Shown here: one piece after another, positions 21,393 to 33,685 of the stretch
How the letters are laid out: the number at the start of each line of letters is the position of its first letter
Numbering within the stretch: position 1 is the stretch's first letter
DNA from: Acorus gramineus
Lineage: Eukaryota; Streptophyta; Magnoliopsida; Acorales; Acoraceae
NCBI GenBank assembly: GCA_030737835.1
Contig: CM060850.1
Location: forward strand, 18,585,287 to 18,649,286
Direction: 5' to 3'
DNA: 64,000 bases
The notes under the pieces: model-generated
What the model was told of the DNA's origin: nothing
What the model saw: only the letters and a program-made list of their open reading frames with translations
Database searches by the model: none
Made by a program: the position numbers and the translations under genes

Positions 21393-23007
21393 CCCGGTGC
21401 TTTCAAATTCGAATTCCGGCGAGTTTTGCCCCTCCATCCCCCCCCCTTTTCTCCTCTGATTTGAGGGCCGAGGAAGATCCGGGCGTTGGAAGCCTTTTGG
21501 GAGAGGTTTCGGTGCGCGGAGAGCAACCGGACTTCCCTTCCTCCCCTTGGTAAGCCCTTTTTCCTCTCTTTTCATGCTTAGATGTATGTTAGGATGTTGG
21601 ATTTGAGGTTGGGTGGTGGTCGGCGGCTGTGGGTGGCCGTTGGCGGCGGTGGGGTGGTGGTCGGAGGCCATTGGTGGCCGGAGGTGGGTGGTAGAGGTGT
21701 CCGGGCAGGTTGGGTGGCTGTCCCGGGAGGGTTGGCAGCGGGCGCAGCAGGCTGGGGCACCAGGTGGCCGGGCGCGCAAGTGCGTGCGCGCAGGCGTGCG
21801 CTCGGGTGGTGCTGCAGGCGTGCTGGGCGCTGGGTAGGACTAGCTCGGGTAGGCTGGGACCAGGTGCACCAGTTTGCCGGGCGCGCGAGCGCGTGCGCGC
21901 GGGTGCGTGCGCTTGGGGGGGTGCAGGGGGAGGCGTGCAGAGCAGGCTGGCTGGGCTGTGCGCGCTGGCAGGTCGGGCAGGCAGGCTGGGCACACAGGCG
22001 TGTTGGGCAGGAGGTGCTCGGGCCTCAGGCGAGCAGTACCCGGGCGTACAGGCGAGCGGTGCTCGGGCCACTCGACGATGCGCGCAGGCAGGCAGCGCGG
22101 GCAGGCTGGCAGGAGCGCTGGGCGCGTGCTGCCAGGCGCGCTGGGAGCGTGTTGCGCGGGCGTGTGCGTGGGCGCTGGGTGAGGGTCCCAGGTGCTGGGC
22201 GCTGAGCGCTGGGAGCTGGTCGCGGGTGCTTAGCGCTGCGCGCGGGGCGCTGGGCAGAGGCAGGCGTGCACGCGGGTAGAGGCTGGTGGTGTGCGCGGGT
22301 TGAGGATAGCGGTGCGCGGGGGGTGCGCGCGGGGCGAGGCGCTGGGCGCGTGGGGCGTGCGGTGTACTCGCTGGTCAGCGCGGGGCGTGCGGGGTGCGCG
22401 CGGGCTGCTGCGGCGTGGCGCAGTGGGCTCACGGCGCACCGGGTGGCTCGGCTGCGGGTCCAGGCGTGCGGGCAGGGGCCCGGCGGTGCGCCTGGGTGCG
22501 CGGGCTGAGGCGCGGCGGGTGGTTGCCGGTGGGTTCGAGAGTGAGTCGGGATGCTCGGATACGTGTGCGTACGGGCCGTATGTACGTTGTCCGAGTGTTG
22601 GGTATTTTAGAGTATTTTTTATGTATTTATGGATTTTTACTCACCAAGTTGTTACCCTGTCTTGCAGATCTCGACGGACAGTCGCGCGTCGACCCGATCT
22701 CCGGTGTGTGGGACGATCCAACCCAGTAGGGAGGCGTTACATGCACTTGGGCGTGTACCGTCCTCCCCTGGGGCACCACAGTAAATATTAACCTGTTAAT
22801 ATGAAAAGCTATGGAAGCATGATAATCTGTAGTATGCATGCCACCCTAGATTTGTATGCTAGTGACTTATACCCTTAGGACCCGTATCAGAGCCATGCAC
22901 CCTGTTATCATGTTTCCACGCTAGGAAAGCCCCGACCGATGCATGTTACCATTTAGTTTATTTATTTAAATAAAATGCGAGCATGTGATTATTAGCCTGT
23001 CTTAGCG

Positions 23008-23135
23008 AATATCATATGGGAGGGGCCTCGCGAGGACAGCGGTGAGACCCGGGCTAGGGTACTCCGTGTTCCTTGTTTGGTTGTCGGGATGTCCTATATC
23101 GGGACCTCACGTTGCCCACCCAAGGATTCTTTCCC
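23008..23135 (+). repeat. 120-bp TIR module copy, subfamily II LTR
   Basis: GGGGCCTCGCGAGG to CAAGGATTCTTTCCCC, lying before the CCCCGCATCTTGGTTATGCG landmark, whereas in element 1 LTRs the module lies after it. Confidence 0.7.
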
Positions 23136-24164
23136 CGTTAATATTCCAACCCTGTTATAACTATTATGCATGTTCCCCGCATCTTGGTTATGCGCCCCGA
23201 AGGAATTCTGAGGAATTCAGGACATTAGAGTTGCTAGGATGTGTTGTCTGCGGATCCGAGTGGATCATATGCGATGGATAGGCTGTTCTGTTCCCTTCGT
23301 TGGATCCATGCAGAGACTACCCCGGCGTTGGAAAGGTCGTCCTGTGCAGGGGCTCCCATCAGTAGGCGCCTCCTGATTTGGTAGAAGGACTGTGCTGAAT
23401 GTGGGAGTCGCCAAACGACCTACGGAGTGGGGAGAGACTATCGGTGGACCAAGGGTGACCAACAGCCTAGTCAGTCCTAAGAGCCTAGGTCACCTATTGA
23501 GGGTGAGGGTGAGGGTATGGTGGGCCGGCGATGTGGCGACCCACTGGATTGTAAGTCCCAATATCCTTGGTCACCCATTGAGAGGTGAGGGTGAGGGTGT
23601 AGTGGGTTGGCGGTAGCGACCCACTGGATTGCGGAGTTGCTGCCATTTTGTGGCTTGAGTAATGTGATTGTGGATTAATAATATCTGGTTGTGGTTAATA
23701 TAAGCTGTGATGCATGGGTTGTGTTGTTCACTGAGCGTGTGGCTCACCCCTCGCATAATATTTTTCTCCAGTGTCATCTGAGTCGGATCTGGAGGAGGAG
23801 CTCCCCGAGGGACTTCATCAGTAGCGGAGTAGCGCCACGTCCCACGAGTATCAGAGGCTATCAGCATCCCTTTCAATTGTATGTATTATATTCCGTGCTT
23901 GGGCACGTGTTTGTGTATTATTTGGATGTCTTTGTATATATTGGCTCTCACAAGACAGTTGATTATGTATCGAGTCTGTAATATGTTTTTGGATTACAGA
24001 TTCAGTCTTTTAGCTTCCGCATTTGGTGTATATATTATGTCAGTCCTGCTTTTATCTGTGTAGTCATTTTTAGCTGTTGTGTGAGTATGTTATTGAACTC
24101 CTGTTTACTGATATCATATATACACTTGCCGCGTCTCGGGGTCGGCCGGCCCTGGGGCGTGACA

Positions 24165-26077
24165 GGAGCCCTCTGTCAGGACAGCTACAACCCGGGCCTC
24201 TTGAACACGGACGACATTGGGAGTAAACATTCCATGTTCGCAAAGCGAACCCAATGGAAAACAACTACTCTCGATAATCACTTATCGAGATATCGAATAC
24301 TACTGTACTTCCACACCGTTGCGTCGCTCGGACACAGGGGGGTGTCACGCCCCAACTACCGGCTTAACAATCCGATAAGATAATGAATTCTCCTGAATTC
24401 CACACGAGTGCATCGCTCGGATGCACGGGGCGATTACCTCGCTAGCGCTCTAACTAATAAGGTACAACCCGACAGCGGGTCATACCCACGCCTATCCCAG
24501 ATAGGCCTAATTAGTTTTAACATGCGCATATATTTTATAGGAGAATTTAATCTTAGTTATGTGCATGAACCGTATGCACGATAACATATCAATTAATCAT
24601 AGGGATACTCCCTAATCATAGATTTACATCATAATAAATCATACAACATGCATACATGGTCATTAGTCACATAAGCACACAAGGCCTAACTTAAACATGC
24701 GTTGGATATCACCAACTTAAAAGAAAGGGTCAAGCGCGATCTCGCGCACTAACAGGTGCATGCCAATATTCCAAACGAACCTGAGTCGAGTAGGATATCG
24801 CATCTACTTACTCAGTTCGTTCAGAGGGAGAGGGCGGGAGAGATCATCATCTCATGAAGCTGGTCATACCTTTGCCCCATTAGCATGGGCGCAACAACTA
24901 CACCACGCCCTCGAGTCTTATCGCAAGGGAATATTAGGTAGGTGCCCGTTATTAACCCAGACTTATTCATGTTCGATATTCCAATTAATATGGTGGGAGT
25001 AGTACTACAATATACCTAAGGAATGCCATATTCTATGATATGCTGGGATCATAATCCATGAAGACATTAGAACCCAATTTGGCCTCTAGAAGCCCAAAAC
25101 AAATCATTTCCCGAAGCAGGTCACAGGTCATGCAAAACTGGTTCTAACTTACACCACAGATATCATAATGACCCCAAATTTCATATATAACATCTAGATA
25201 CATAGCTGATCAAATCATAAGCAGACATAATCCTAAAAATATGCCTCTAAATACTAGATTCACTGAGATCTTTAAAAGACAGTGAGCTGCCTTACCGAAA
25301 CAGGGGGAGGGAATTGGGGAGATGCGGGGTTCTCGACACACCCACGACAACCTCAACCACCACCACAACCACCACCACCTCCTCAGCCACTCCTCAAGCC
25401 TTTATTGGCTGAAAACAGGGGTGGGGAAGAGGCATGAGAGGGAGTTAGAGAGAAGGGAATCAAGCACAAACAACAACACCTAAAGCTTGCACACACATAC
25501 CTTCTCTTTTCCTTTTAATGTTTCTTCTTCTTCTCCTTCTTTTTCTACTTCTCTTTAACACTCAAAACAAAGAAAACCAGGGAGTGAAGGAGAGAGTGAG
25601 AGGGAGAGGGAAATGAAGGGGACGCCCACCTCAAGCACACTCACACACACACACTCACACACTTAGCATTTATTTGAGAAAAAGGGGGTGGGTGGGGATT
25701 GACTTTGAGTCAACCCAACCAAACTAGAAAACAAAACCCATTGACCTAGTCAATGGTCTTCTTTGACTTGGTCCAAGTCCACTTGACTTGGTCAAAGTCA
25801 CCCTTTGACACTTCAAAATCGGTCAAAACCCGGATACGATTCGAAACTGTAAAATTTTCTAAAACGTAACCAGAACTCGATGAAATTTCTGTGGGCAATA
25901 CCAAATGGTACCAGGACCCATAATATGCAGTCAGATTTCCAATCAGAGTACTCTAACTCCCGCAGGTGGCTAAAAGCTAAAATTTTAGCGGCTCTGATCG
26001 AAAATTAAAAAGGCCCTGAATGACCCAGAAGTGACCAAGGCTTAACCGAAATGGCTCCAAATGACACAGGCATAACA
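24165..26077 (-). repeat. Element B 3' LTR, remainder
   Basis: Picks up at the base matching 29933 in B's 5' LTR and runs to GACACAGGCATAACA at 26077. It contains a single CAACTACACCACGCC site (~24891), which is the empty state of the ACTAC insertion site at 30669. Minus-strand TTGAC repeats lie at 25690-25810. Confidence 0.85.
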
Positions 26078-26090
26078 TTCTTCCCCCCTT
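26078..26090 (-). other. Polypurine tract of element B
   Basis: TTCTTCCCCCCTT, the complement of AAGGGGGGAAGAA, directly inside B's 3' LTR. Confidence 0.85.
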
Positions 26091-26102
26091 AGGAAATTTA
26101 GT

Positions 26103-28710
26103 CCTCGAAATTTAAGGAAACCCAAAGGGAAGACCGCATATAGCAAGTATCTCGCATAGACCTTTTGCTCCCAAGTGGTCCATGCACCAGTCTGGCGCTA
26201 CCGACACACTCAAATCAAAAGAACGGTCTTAGCGTGGAGCCTCTTCTCATGTTGGTCCTTGACCTCGATCCACTGCTCCGCGAACGACAAATCCAGCTCG
26301 AGGATGAGACGGTCGAACGGAGTGACATGAGCAGGATCTTGGACATAACGCCTCGGCCATGAGACAAGGACGACGTCGTGGGCATGAGCCAGCTGTGGGG
26401 GATAGGCTACATGACAAGCCACATCCCCAATCCACTCAATAACGAGAAACAATCCCATTGAAGAGCCAACTCAGCTTGCCTCGAACGTCGAAACAGAGGA
26501 TGCCCTTAAACTGGGACACCTTCATGAAAACATGGTCGCCAAACCCAAAGGTAAGCTCCTGGCGACGATGACCTGCGTAGCCCTTTTGTCGGTTCTGGGA
26601 GGTGCGGATGCACACATGAACCAACCTGGCCACTACAAGGTCAAATAAATAATTTGTGGCCCCTCCAACTGGCGCTCCTCAACCGTCCCAACACAAGGGA
26701 GGTATAAAACTGTGCCTGTAGAGTGCCTTTCACAGTACCATCAGGATGCTCGAATGGCAGTCGACTTGCAGGCATACCCCACCAAATGGGTGATGCCTCT
26801 CCAACTACCCCTCAGTCGAGCACGCAGGCACTTAGCATGTCCTCCAAGGTCTGAATCGTCCTCTTTGTCTGGCTGTCCATCGGCGATGAAACGCTATACT
26901 TAAATAGAGGCTCGCGCCAAAGCCTGCCAAGGCTGCGCCACAACCTCAAAGTAACCCTCGTGTCTCAACCGAAAATAGCGCCGACCAGAGTGCCATGAAG
27001 ACGAACAATCGCGAAGGTGAAAACCCACGTCAAGGCGTCCAGAGACTCAATCAGTCGGATTAGGGAGGGAAGCGCGGACTTAGTCAGTCGGTCAATGATA
27101 ACCTAGATGGCGTCGTGACCCGAATGTGACATTAGCGAGTCCGCAACAATCCCTGATAACCCACTCCCACGTCCACTGAGGATCTCCATGGACTGATGCT
27201 TTTCCAACGTGATGATGATTCTCGAACTTTGCCTGAGGGCATGCCATCCTGGGGAAACAGGGTTACCCATATCGCCTTTTTATCGCACCACAGCAATCTC
27301 AATGAAGACTACCCCAAAGTAGTCCACGAAAGCCTAATAAAACTTTTGAGATCCATGAAGGCATCCGGCGCATTCGTCAACCCTGACAGCAGTACTTAAA
27401 ACTCATAGTGCCTGAAATGGTCACGAAAGGCCATCTACAGGATGTCCAACTCCCGGATCTCCAACTTGTGGTACCCTTGTGCGAAGATTGATCTAACAGA
27501 AGACACTCGCTCCCAGAGCTAGTCAAACAGATCATCGATTCGCGGCAAAGGTAATTGATCTTCAACCTCCCCGGGGAGATCAAAACAACACCTCGAACAA
27601 TTAAATCCAGATTCTACTCCTCGAGCATGGCTGGCGCTCATGATGACACTTACACGCTTGGTAAGCCGCTCAACCGCACTTAATCCACAAGACACGCAAT
27701 AAAGGGGGGTCGTCGAACCTTGACAATGCCTATGCGACGTCATCTATCTGATAGGGCGGTTGAGTCCCATCACGAACGTTAGCATCGCGTCTCCTTATTT
27801 GCGACCAATGTGGGGCAAAACGCGACAGTATCCACAACTATGCTTCACATGTCGCCAGAGATAGGTCGCTCAACTATAACCATTGGAACTCCAGCATCCT
27901 GCACTCCATGGGCAGATTCATCACAGGGAGTCCACGCTCTCGACATCATCCAGTAGCACTCTCCCGGTGTGGCCTCTACCTAGTAGCCTCCCAAGCCCAC
28001 TATCTCTGCCATATGGGCGCACCAACAAGCATAGTATCTGGGAGCACCTCACAGGGCTCTGGCCTCAACCGAGCAGCTACAACGCACAATGATATACCGA
28101 AGCGACTCCAGATGCCACTATGGAACCCTGTCCACAAGCGATCGCCCACCAAGCTGCAATAGGATGCACCCAATCCCGATCGTATGCATCACCACTCGCT
28201 ACAGCACCTTCCAAGTGAGAGGAAAAATCCATCATCAATTTGATGCTTCAAAGGTATTCCTTGACTGGAAAAGAAACCTTGGGAGGGCACCCTGAGGTCC
28301 TGATATAGGATATCCCGACAACCAAACAAGGAACACGGAGTACCCTAGCCCGGGTCTCAACGATGACCCCGCAAGGCCCCTTAATCCTGAGTAGGAAGGA
28401 TGGACGAAGACATCATCCCTTAATGAGCAATACACCATATCCTCAACACTTGAAACTGGCACCGCACGCGCACTCAATGGTTACCAGCAATACCGATGCA
28501 CGGGAAAGAGCTCCATTATCGTGATGAAATACATACATTAGAAATTGCGACCACTTCATCACTATCATACTACTGGGCTGGAATCTCCTACCCAAGCCTT
28601 AATCCCACCACAAGGGATCCAACAACTGACCCTATTCAGTCGACCCAGTCGACAACTTAAGGGTGGGTCTAGGGGGGTCACGTCCACGTCAACGGATGCG
28701 AGGAGGCATG
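26103..28710 (-). pseudogene. Element B internal region, degenerate gag-pol
   Basis: Minus-strand translation of 26210-26458 (LVIEWIGDVACHVAYPPQL, DPAHVTPFDRL) is clearly related to the integrase C-terminus/chromodomain of element C but full of changes. Traces of RT/RNase H order continue to ~27700 (for example a segment matching [11 protein letters not shown]). A gag-like ATG (MPPRIR, then TGA) lies near 28711. 27750-28225 is not recognisable, and 28225-28390 is a captured module. No functional protein is possible. Confidence 0.75.
28225..28390 (-). repeat. 120-bp TIR module with flanks inside element B
   Basis: Minus-strand reading: GGATTAAG, module, CAGTCAAGGAATACC, then ~35 bp shared with element 1 at 15310-15345. 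Confidence 0.75.
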
Positions 28711-28805
28711 TCAGCAACCTAAGATAACTTCTAAAACAAGAGTACTCAGATGACAATCCTACGACTCATCATCTATACGACTAGACTTAGGCTCTGACAG
28801 GACCA

Positions 28806-28819
28806 GGCTCTGATACCAA
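28806..28819 (-). other. Primer-binding site of element B
   Basis: GGCTCTGATACCAA, complement of TTGGTATCAGAGCC, four bases inside the 5' LTR. Confidence 0.9.
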
Positions 28820-28823
28820 CTTT

Positions 28824-30668
28824 TGTCACGCCCCAGGGCGGCCGTCCCTGAGACGTGGCAATAATAAAATATCAGCTATCAATACCTGAGGTCAATAAAG
28901 ACTCCAACAACAACACACAAGGTGGCAAAGCAAGGATAATGATAACTGACTGAAAAGTGGAAGCATAATATATAAACAATGTCTGTAAACCAAAAACATT
29001 ATTACAGACTCGAATACACAATCACTGTCCTGTGAGAGCCAAGTCTAGACCAAAGAAAAATACAACCTGTGCCACATGCACGATTTACAATACATACAAT
29101 GACTCTAGGACTGCTGACAGCCTCGCACTCGCCACCTGCCGGAAGAACGCTCCACGCCCATAAGACCACGTCACAGGAAAGCTCCAGCTCCACGCCCAAC
29201 ACTGCCCCTGAAAAGAAACAGTATGCGAGGGGTGAGCTACAAGCTCAGTGAGTGGCTGGAAACCAATCACCATACAACAATTCAATACATAAACAATTCC
29301 CTTTCAAGGTAAACATGGGTGGAAACCCATGGATAACTGGGTCACGCGGCGGCGCGACCAACCTCACCCTCACCCTCACCCTCACTCCCGGAGGAAGACT
29401 CTTGGGACTTTTGGGGAGAGACCATACCGTTGGTCGAGGAGACCCGGGATTACTGGTCCACACAACACTACTGGATCATCTACATCGAGGTAACTACCCA
29501 ACGATGTCTTTGAACATCGATACGAGACCGGACCCAACAACTATGGGAACGGACGAACAACGAATGGGTCGCGAGGCGACGTGTCTTCACCTCATCCTCA
29601 CCCTCACTATCGAAGGGAGACTCTTGGGACTTTTGGAAGAGACTTAGACTGCTCTACACCCTTGGTCCACCGGTAGCCCTTTCCCCACGTAGCCTCTACC
29701 TGGTATACTCCCACGATCAGTACGCTTCCGAACGCATCGGTGGTACCTACGGATGGGAGCCCTCTGTCAGGACAGCTTTTCCAACGCCGGGGAGTTCCTA
29801 CATCGGATCCAACGAAGGAGAGAACAATTCCACGCTCGCAATATCATTCGTTAGCCCTCTCCCGGGTAGCCTCTACCTGGTACACTCCCACGATCAATAC
29901 TCTCCTGAATGCATCGGTGGTACCTACGGATGGGAGCCCTCTGTCAGGACAGCTACAACCTGGGCCTCTTCAACACGGACGACATTGGGAGTAAACATTC
30001 CATGTTCGCAAAGTGAATCCAATGGAAAACAACTATTCTCGATAATCACTTATCGAGATATCAGATACTACTGTACTCCCACACGGTTGCGTCGCTCGGA
30101 CACAGGGGGGTGTCACGCCCCAACTACCGGCTTAACAATCCGATAAGATAATGAATTCTCCTGAATTCCACACGAGTGCATCGCTCGGATGCACGGGGCG
30201 ATTACATCGCTAGCGCTCTAACTAATAAGGTACAACTTGACAGCGGGTCATACCCACACCTATCCCAGATAGACCTAATTAGTTTTAACATGCGCATATA
30301 TTTTATAGGAGAATTTAATCTTAGTTATGTGCATGAACCGTATGCACGATAACATATCAATTAATCATAGGGATACTCCCTAATCATAGATTTACATCAT
30401 AATAAATCATACAACATGCATACATGGTCATTAGTCACATAAGCACACAAGGCCTAACTTAAACATGCGTTGGATATCACCAACTTAAAAGAAAGGGTCA
30501 AGCGCGATCTCACGCACTAACAGGTGCATGCCAATATTCCAAACGAACCTGAGTCGAGTAGGAAATCGCATCTACTTACTCAGTTCGTTCAAAGGGAGAG
30601 GCGGGAGAGATCATCATCTCATAAAGCTGGTCATAGCTTTGCCCCATTAGCATGGGCGCAACAACTAC
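28824..30668 (-). repeat. Element B 5' LTR, first part
   Basis: TGTCACGCCCCAGGGCGGCC onward. Minus-strand landmarks: acceptor-like TTTCTTTTCAG (~29213-29223), GAGGGTGAGGGTG tracts followed by a stem GGTCGCG/CGTGACC (~29340-29360), and a near-duplicate of GGGAGCCCTCTGTCAGGACA (29755 and 29932). Interrupted at 30669 by another LTR. Confidence 0.85.
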
Positions 30669-33331
30669 TGTTATATATGTGTCACTTTTAACCTTCTGGT
30701 AACCGTTGGGACATTCTGGCAGTTTTTTTACTTTTTCTTTTTTCGATCAGAACCGCTAAAATTTCAGACTTTTGGCTATCATCGTGAGCTTGAGAACTCC
30801 GATTGAAAATCTAACTGCACATTATGTGTCCTGGTGCCATTTCAAGCCACTCACGAAAATTTCATCGAATTTCGGTAACGTTCATAATTTTGCAGTTCCG
30901 AATCGTATCCGGGTTTTGACCAAGCGAAAAGTCATTGGGAGACTTGACCAAGTCAAAGATGACTTTGACCAAGTCAAGTTTGACCCTTGACTTGGTCAAT
31001 GGGTTTTGTTTGTTAGTGTGGCTAAGTTGACTTAGAGTCAAAGTTCTCAAATGACTAAAAACCCTAAGTGTGAGTGTGTGTGTGTGTGTGTGTGTGCAAC
31101 CAAGTGATGTCCACGCCCACCTATAGTGCTTCTTCTTCATCTCTCTCTCTCTCGCACACCAAAGGCTCATCATCCCTTCCCTTGTTTCCACCTTTTGAGC
31201 TAGTAGAAGTGTTTGAACAAGAAAGCCCTAGAAGGAGAAAAGATAGGTGAGGGTCCGATCTACCTTTCCATGGTTTTGTTTTTGGATTTCCCCTATGTTG
31301 ACCTCCTCTCATGGCTTCCTTTATCCTCTGTTTTCAGCCATTCTTGGGCTCAGAAGGGGCTGAGGTGTGGTGGTCTTGTTGGCGGCATTTCGGTGCGCGA
31401 AGAGCACCCGATTTTCCCTCCCTTCCTTTCCTCTCTTGGGTGAGTCCTTGTCCTCCCTATTTTCTTGTTTAGATGAATGATTAGGGTGTGTATTTGGGTG
31501 TGCATGTTATGCATGTGTGTTAGGGGTGTGGGAGGGCTGAGGGAGGTGGTGGGAAGGGCTCGGGCGCGCGTGCGGGGTCATCCGCGCGCGTGCGCGCGAG
31601 TCTGCGCGTGCAGGCAGTGCAGGCGTGCGCTCGTACGCGCGGACGCGCGGGTGTGCGCGTAGGCGTACGCACGGAGTGCTGCGCGGGGTGCTACGCAGGG
31701 GCGCAGTACGGGCGGGTAGACGCAGGACTGGACGCGCGGTGCGCGCGGGCGAGCGCGAGGCAGCGTGTCTGGGCGCGCGGGCAGGCCCGCAGCAGTGCGT
31801 CTGGGCGTGCGGGCTGGGGCGCGGTAGTGGGCCCGGGACGCGGGCGTGCGGGCGTGCGGGAGCACCCGTGCGTGCGCGTGCAGGTGTCCGTGCGCATGGC
31901 TGCCCGTGGGTGCATGAGGATGTCGGGGCACTCGGACTCGCGTGCGTACGCGCGTGCTCGCGTTCGTGTGGTCCCGTATGCATGCTTGTCCGAGTAATGG
32001 GTGTTTCTAGCGTATTTCATTTGTATTTGTATAATTTACTCACCATTTTGATTACCCATGTCTTGCAGATCTTGACGGGCGGTCACGCGACGACCCGGGT
32101 TTTGGTGAGTGGGACAATCCAACCCAGTAGGGAGGCGTTCGATGCACGCAGGCGTGCATTGCTCTCCCCTGGGGCACCATAGTTGCATATTAGCTAGTAT
32201 TAAATGTAAACTGTGCTATGCATGATCATTATGTTGTATCCATGCCCCCCTTAGACTTTGTATGCTAGGGATATGCACCCTTATATTATGTATAGAGGCC
32301 TACGCATCCTGATACCATGTTTTCATGCTAGGAAAGCCTCGACCTACGCATGTTTCCCATTTAGTTTAACTTATTTAAATCAAATGTGAGCATATGGTTA
32401 TAAGCATGCCTTAGAATATTATAACCTCGTTGTTATAATATGTCTCCCCGCATCTTAGTTATGCGCCCTGGAGGAATTCTTATGAATTCATGGCATTAGT
32501 AGAGTTGCAATCGGTGTCGGCGGATCCAAGAGGATCGTATCCGTGTGGGTAGGCTGTTTCTCTTCCCTTCGTTGGATCCGTGTAGGGACTCCTCAGCGTT
32601 AGACAGGCTGTCCTGACAGAGGGCTCCCATCTGTAGGTACCTCTGATGCGTCGGACTGTGCTGATCGTGGGAGTAGACCAGGCGAGCTACGGAGTGGAGG
32701 AGAGGCTATCGGTGGACCAAGGGTGATTAACAGCCTAGTCAGTCCCAAAAGACCATGTCACCCCTTTGAGGGTGAGGGTGAGGGTGTGGTGGGTCGGCGA
32801 TGTAGCGACCCACTGGATTGTGTAGTTACTGCCACTTAGAGGCTATAAATTATTTGAGGTTAATATGAATTGTGATGCATGGGTTGTGCTATTCACTGAG
32901 TGTGTGGCTCACCCCTCGCATATATTTTTCTCCAGTGATATCTGAGTCGGATCTGAAGGAGGAGCTCCCCGAGGCCCATCAGCAGTAGCAGAGCAGCGTC
33001 ACGTTCTACGAGTGAGAGGCCATCAGCATCCCCCTTTTTATTGTATGTATTGCATTCTGTGCTTGGGCACACGTTTGTGTATTTGGATGTCATTGTATAT
33101 ATTGGCTCTCACAGGACAGTTGATTATGTATCGGGTCTGTAATATGTCTTTTGAGTTACAGACTCAGTCTTTTAGCTTCCGCTATTTGTTTATATACTAT
33201 GTCAGCCTCATTGTTGTCTGTGTTGTCATTTTTGATGTTGTTTAGAGTATGTTATTGATCTCCTGTATAGACTGCTGATATCATATATACCATTGCCGCG
33301 TCTCGGGGACGGCCGGCCCTGGGGCGTGACA
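30669..33331 (+). mobile_element. Solo LTR inside B 5' LTR (2663 bp)
   Basis: TGTTATATATG to GGGGCGTGACA with perfect 5-bp duplication ACTAC (30664-30668 and 33332-33336); the empty site survives at ~24891. The U3 is rich in TTGAC/GTCAA (30910-31040). It lacks the 120-bp module: CCTTAGAATATTATAACC at ~32408 is the empty site. Confidence 0.95.
32768..32813 (+). promoter_or_regulatory. G-tracts plus hairpin, solo LTR 30669
   Basis: Four GGG runs (32770, 32776, 32782, 32791), then GTGGGTCG (32789-32796) and CGACCCAC (32806-32813). Confidence 0.6.
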
Positions 33332-33336
33332 ACTAC

Positions 33337-33472
33337 AGCACGCCCTCGAGTCTTATCGCAAGGGAATATTAGGCAGGTGCCCGTTATTAACCCAGACTTA
33401 TTCATGTTCGATATTCCAATTAATATGGTGGGAGTAGTACTACAATACTACCTAAGGCATGCCATATTCTAT
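33337..33472 (-). repeat. Element B 5' LTR, last recognisable piece
   Basis: Follows 24902-25040 of the other B LTR and stops after GCCATATTCTAT, ~1 kb short of the LTR end. Confidence 0.8.
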
Positions 33473-33685
33473 ACATCCATACACATTTCAAAAATACATG
33501 CCCATACTAGAGGGGCTCATGCAACACAATCATTCATACATGAATACAATACATGTATATAAGCCTAGCATGCAAGATATCAACATATTATAGCGTAAAC
33601 ATGGCCATACTACTTATCTACACAAGTAGTATAGCTAGGAGGCCCCATCGATGCGCGACGCGCGTCTATGCCGCGCGCGCGCGCA
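33473..33685. other. Unplaced ~210 bp between elements B and C
   Basis: Matches neither LTR family as far as I can see; ends in a GCGCGC tract where C's LTR begins. Candidate filler DNA or a remnant of a lost element. Confidence 0.5.

Larger units (their letters stand above)
20970..24164 (+). mobile_element. LTR of subfamily II inside B 3' LTR (3195 bp)
   Basis: TGTTATATATG to GGGGCGTGACA, no internal region. Subfamily II marks: U3 without the W-box cluster, a canonical TATATAAA box (21233-21240), a 25-nt palindrome (21368-21392) and donor-like TTGGTAAGCC (~21550). There is no flanking duplication: AATAA on the left, GGAGC on the right. About 1.07 kb of the host LTR is missing at the junction, so it was not left by a simple solo-LTR event. 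Confidence 0.9.
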
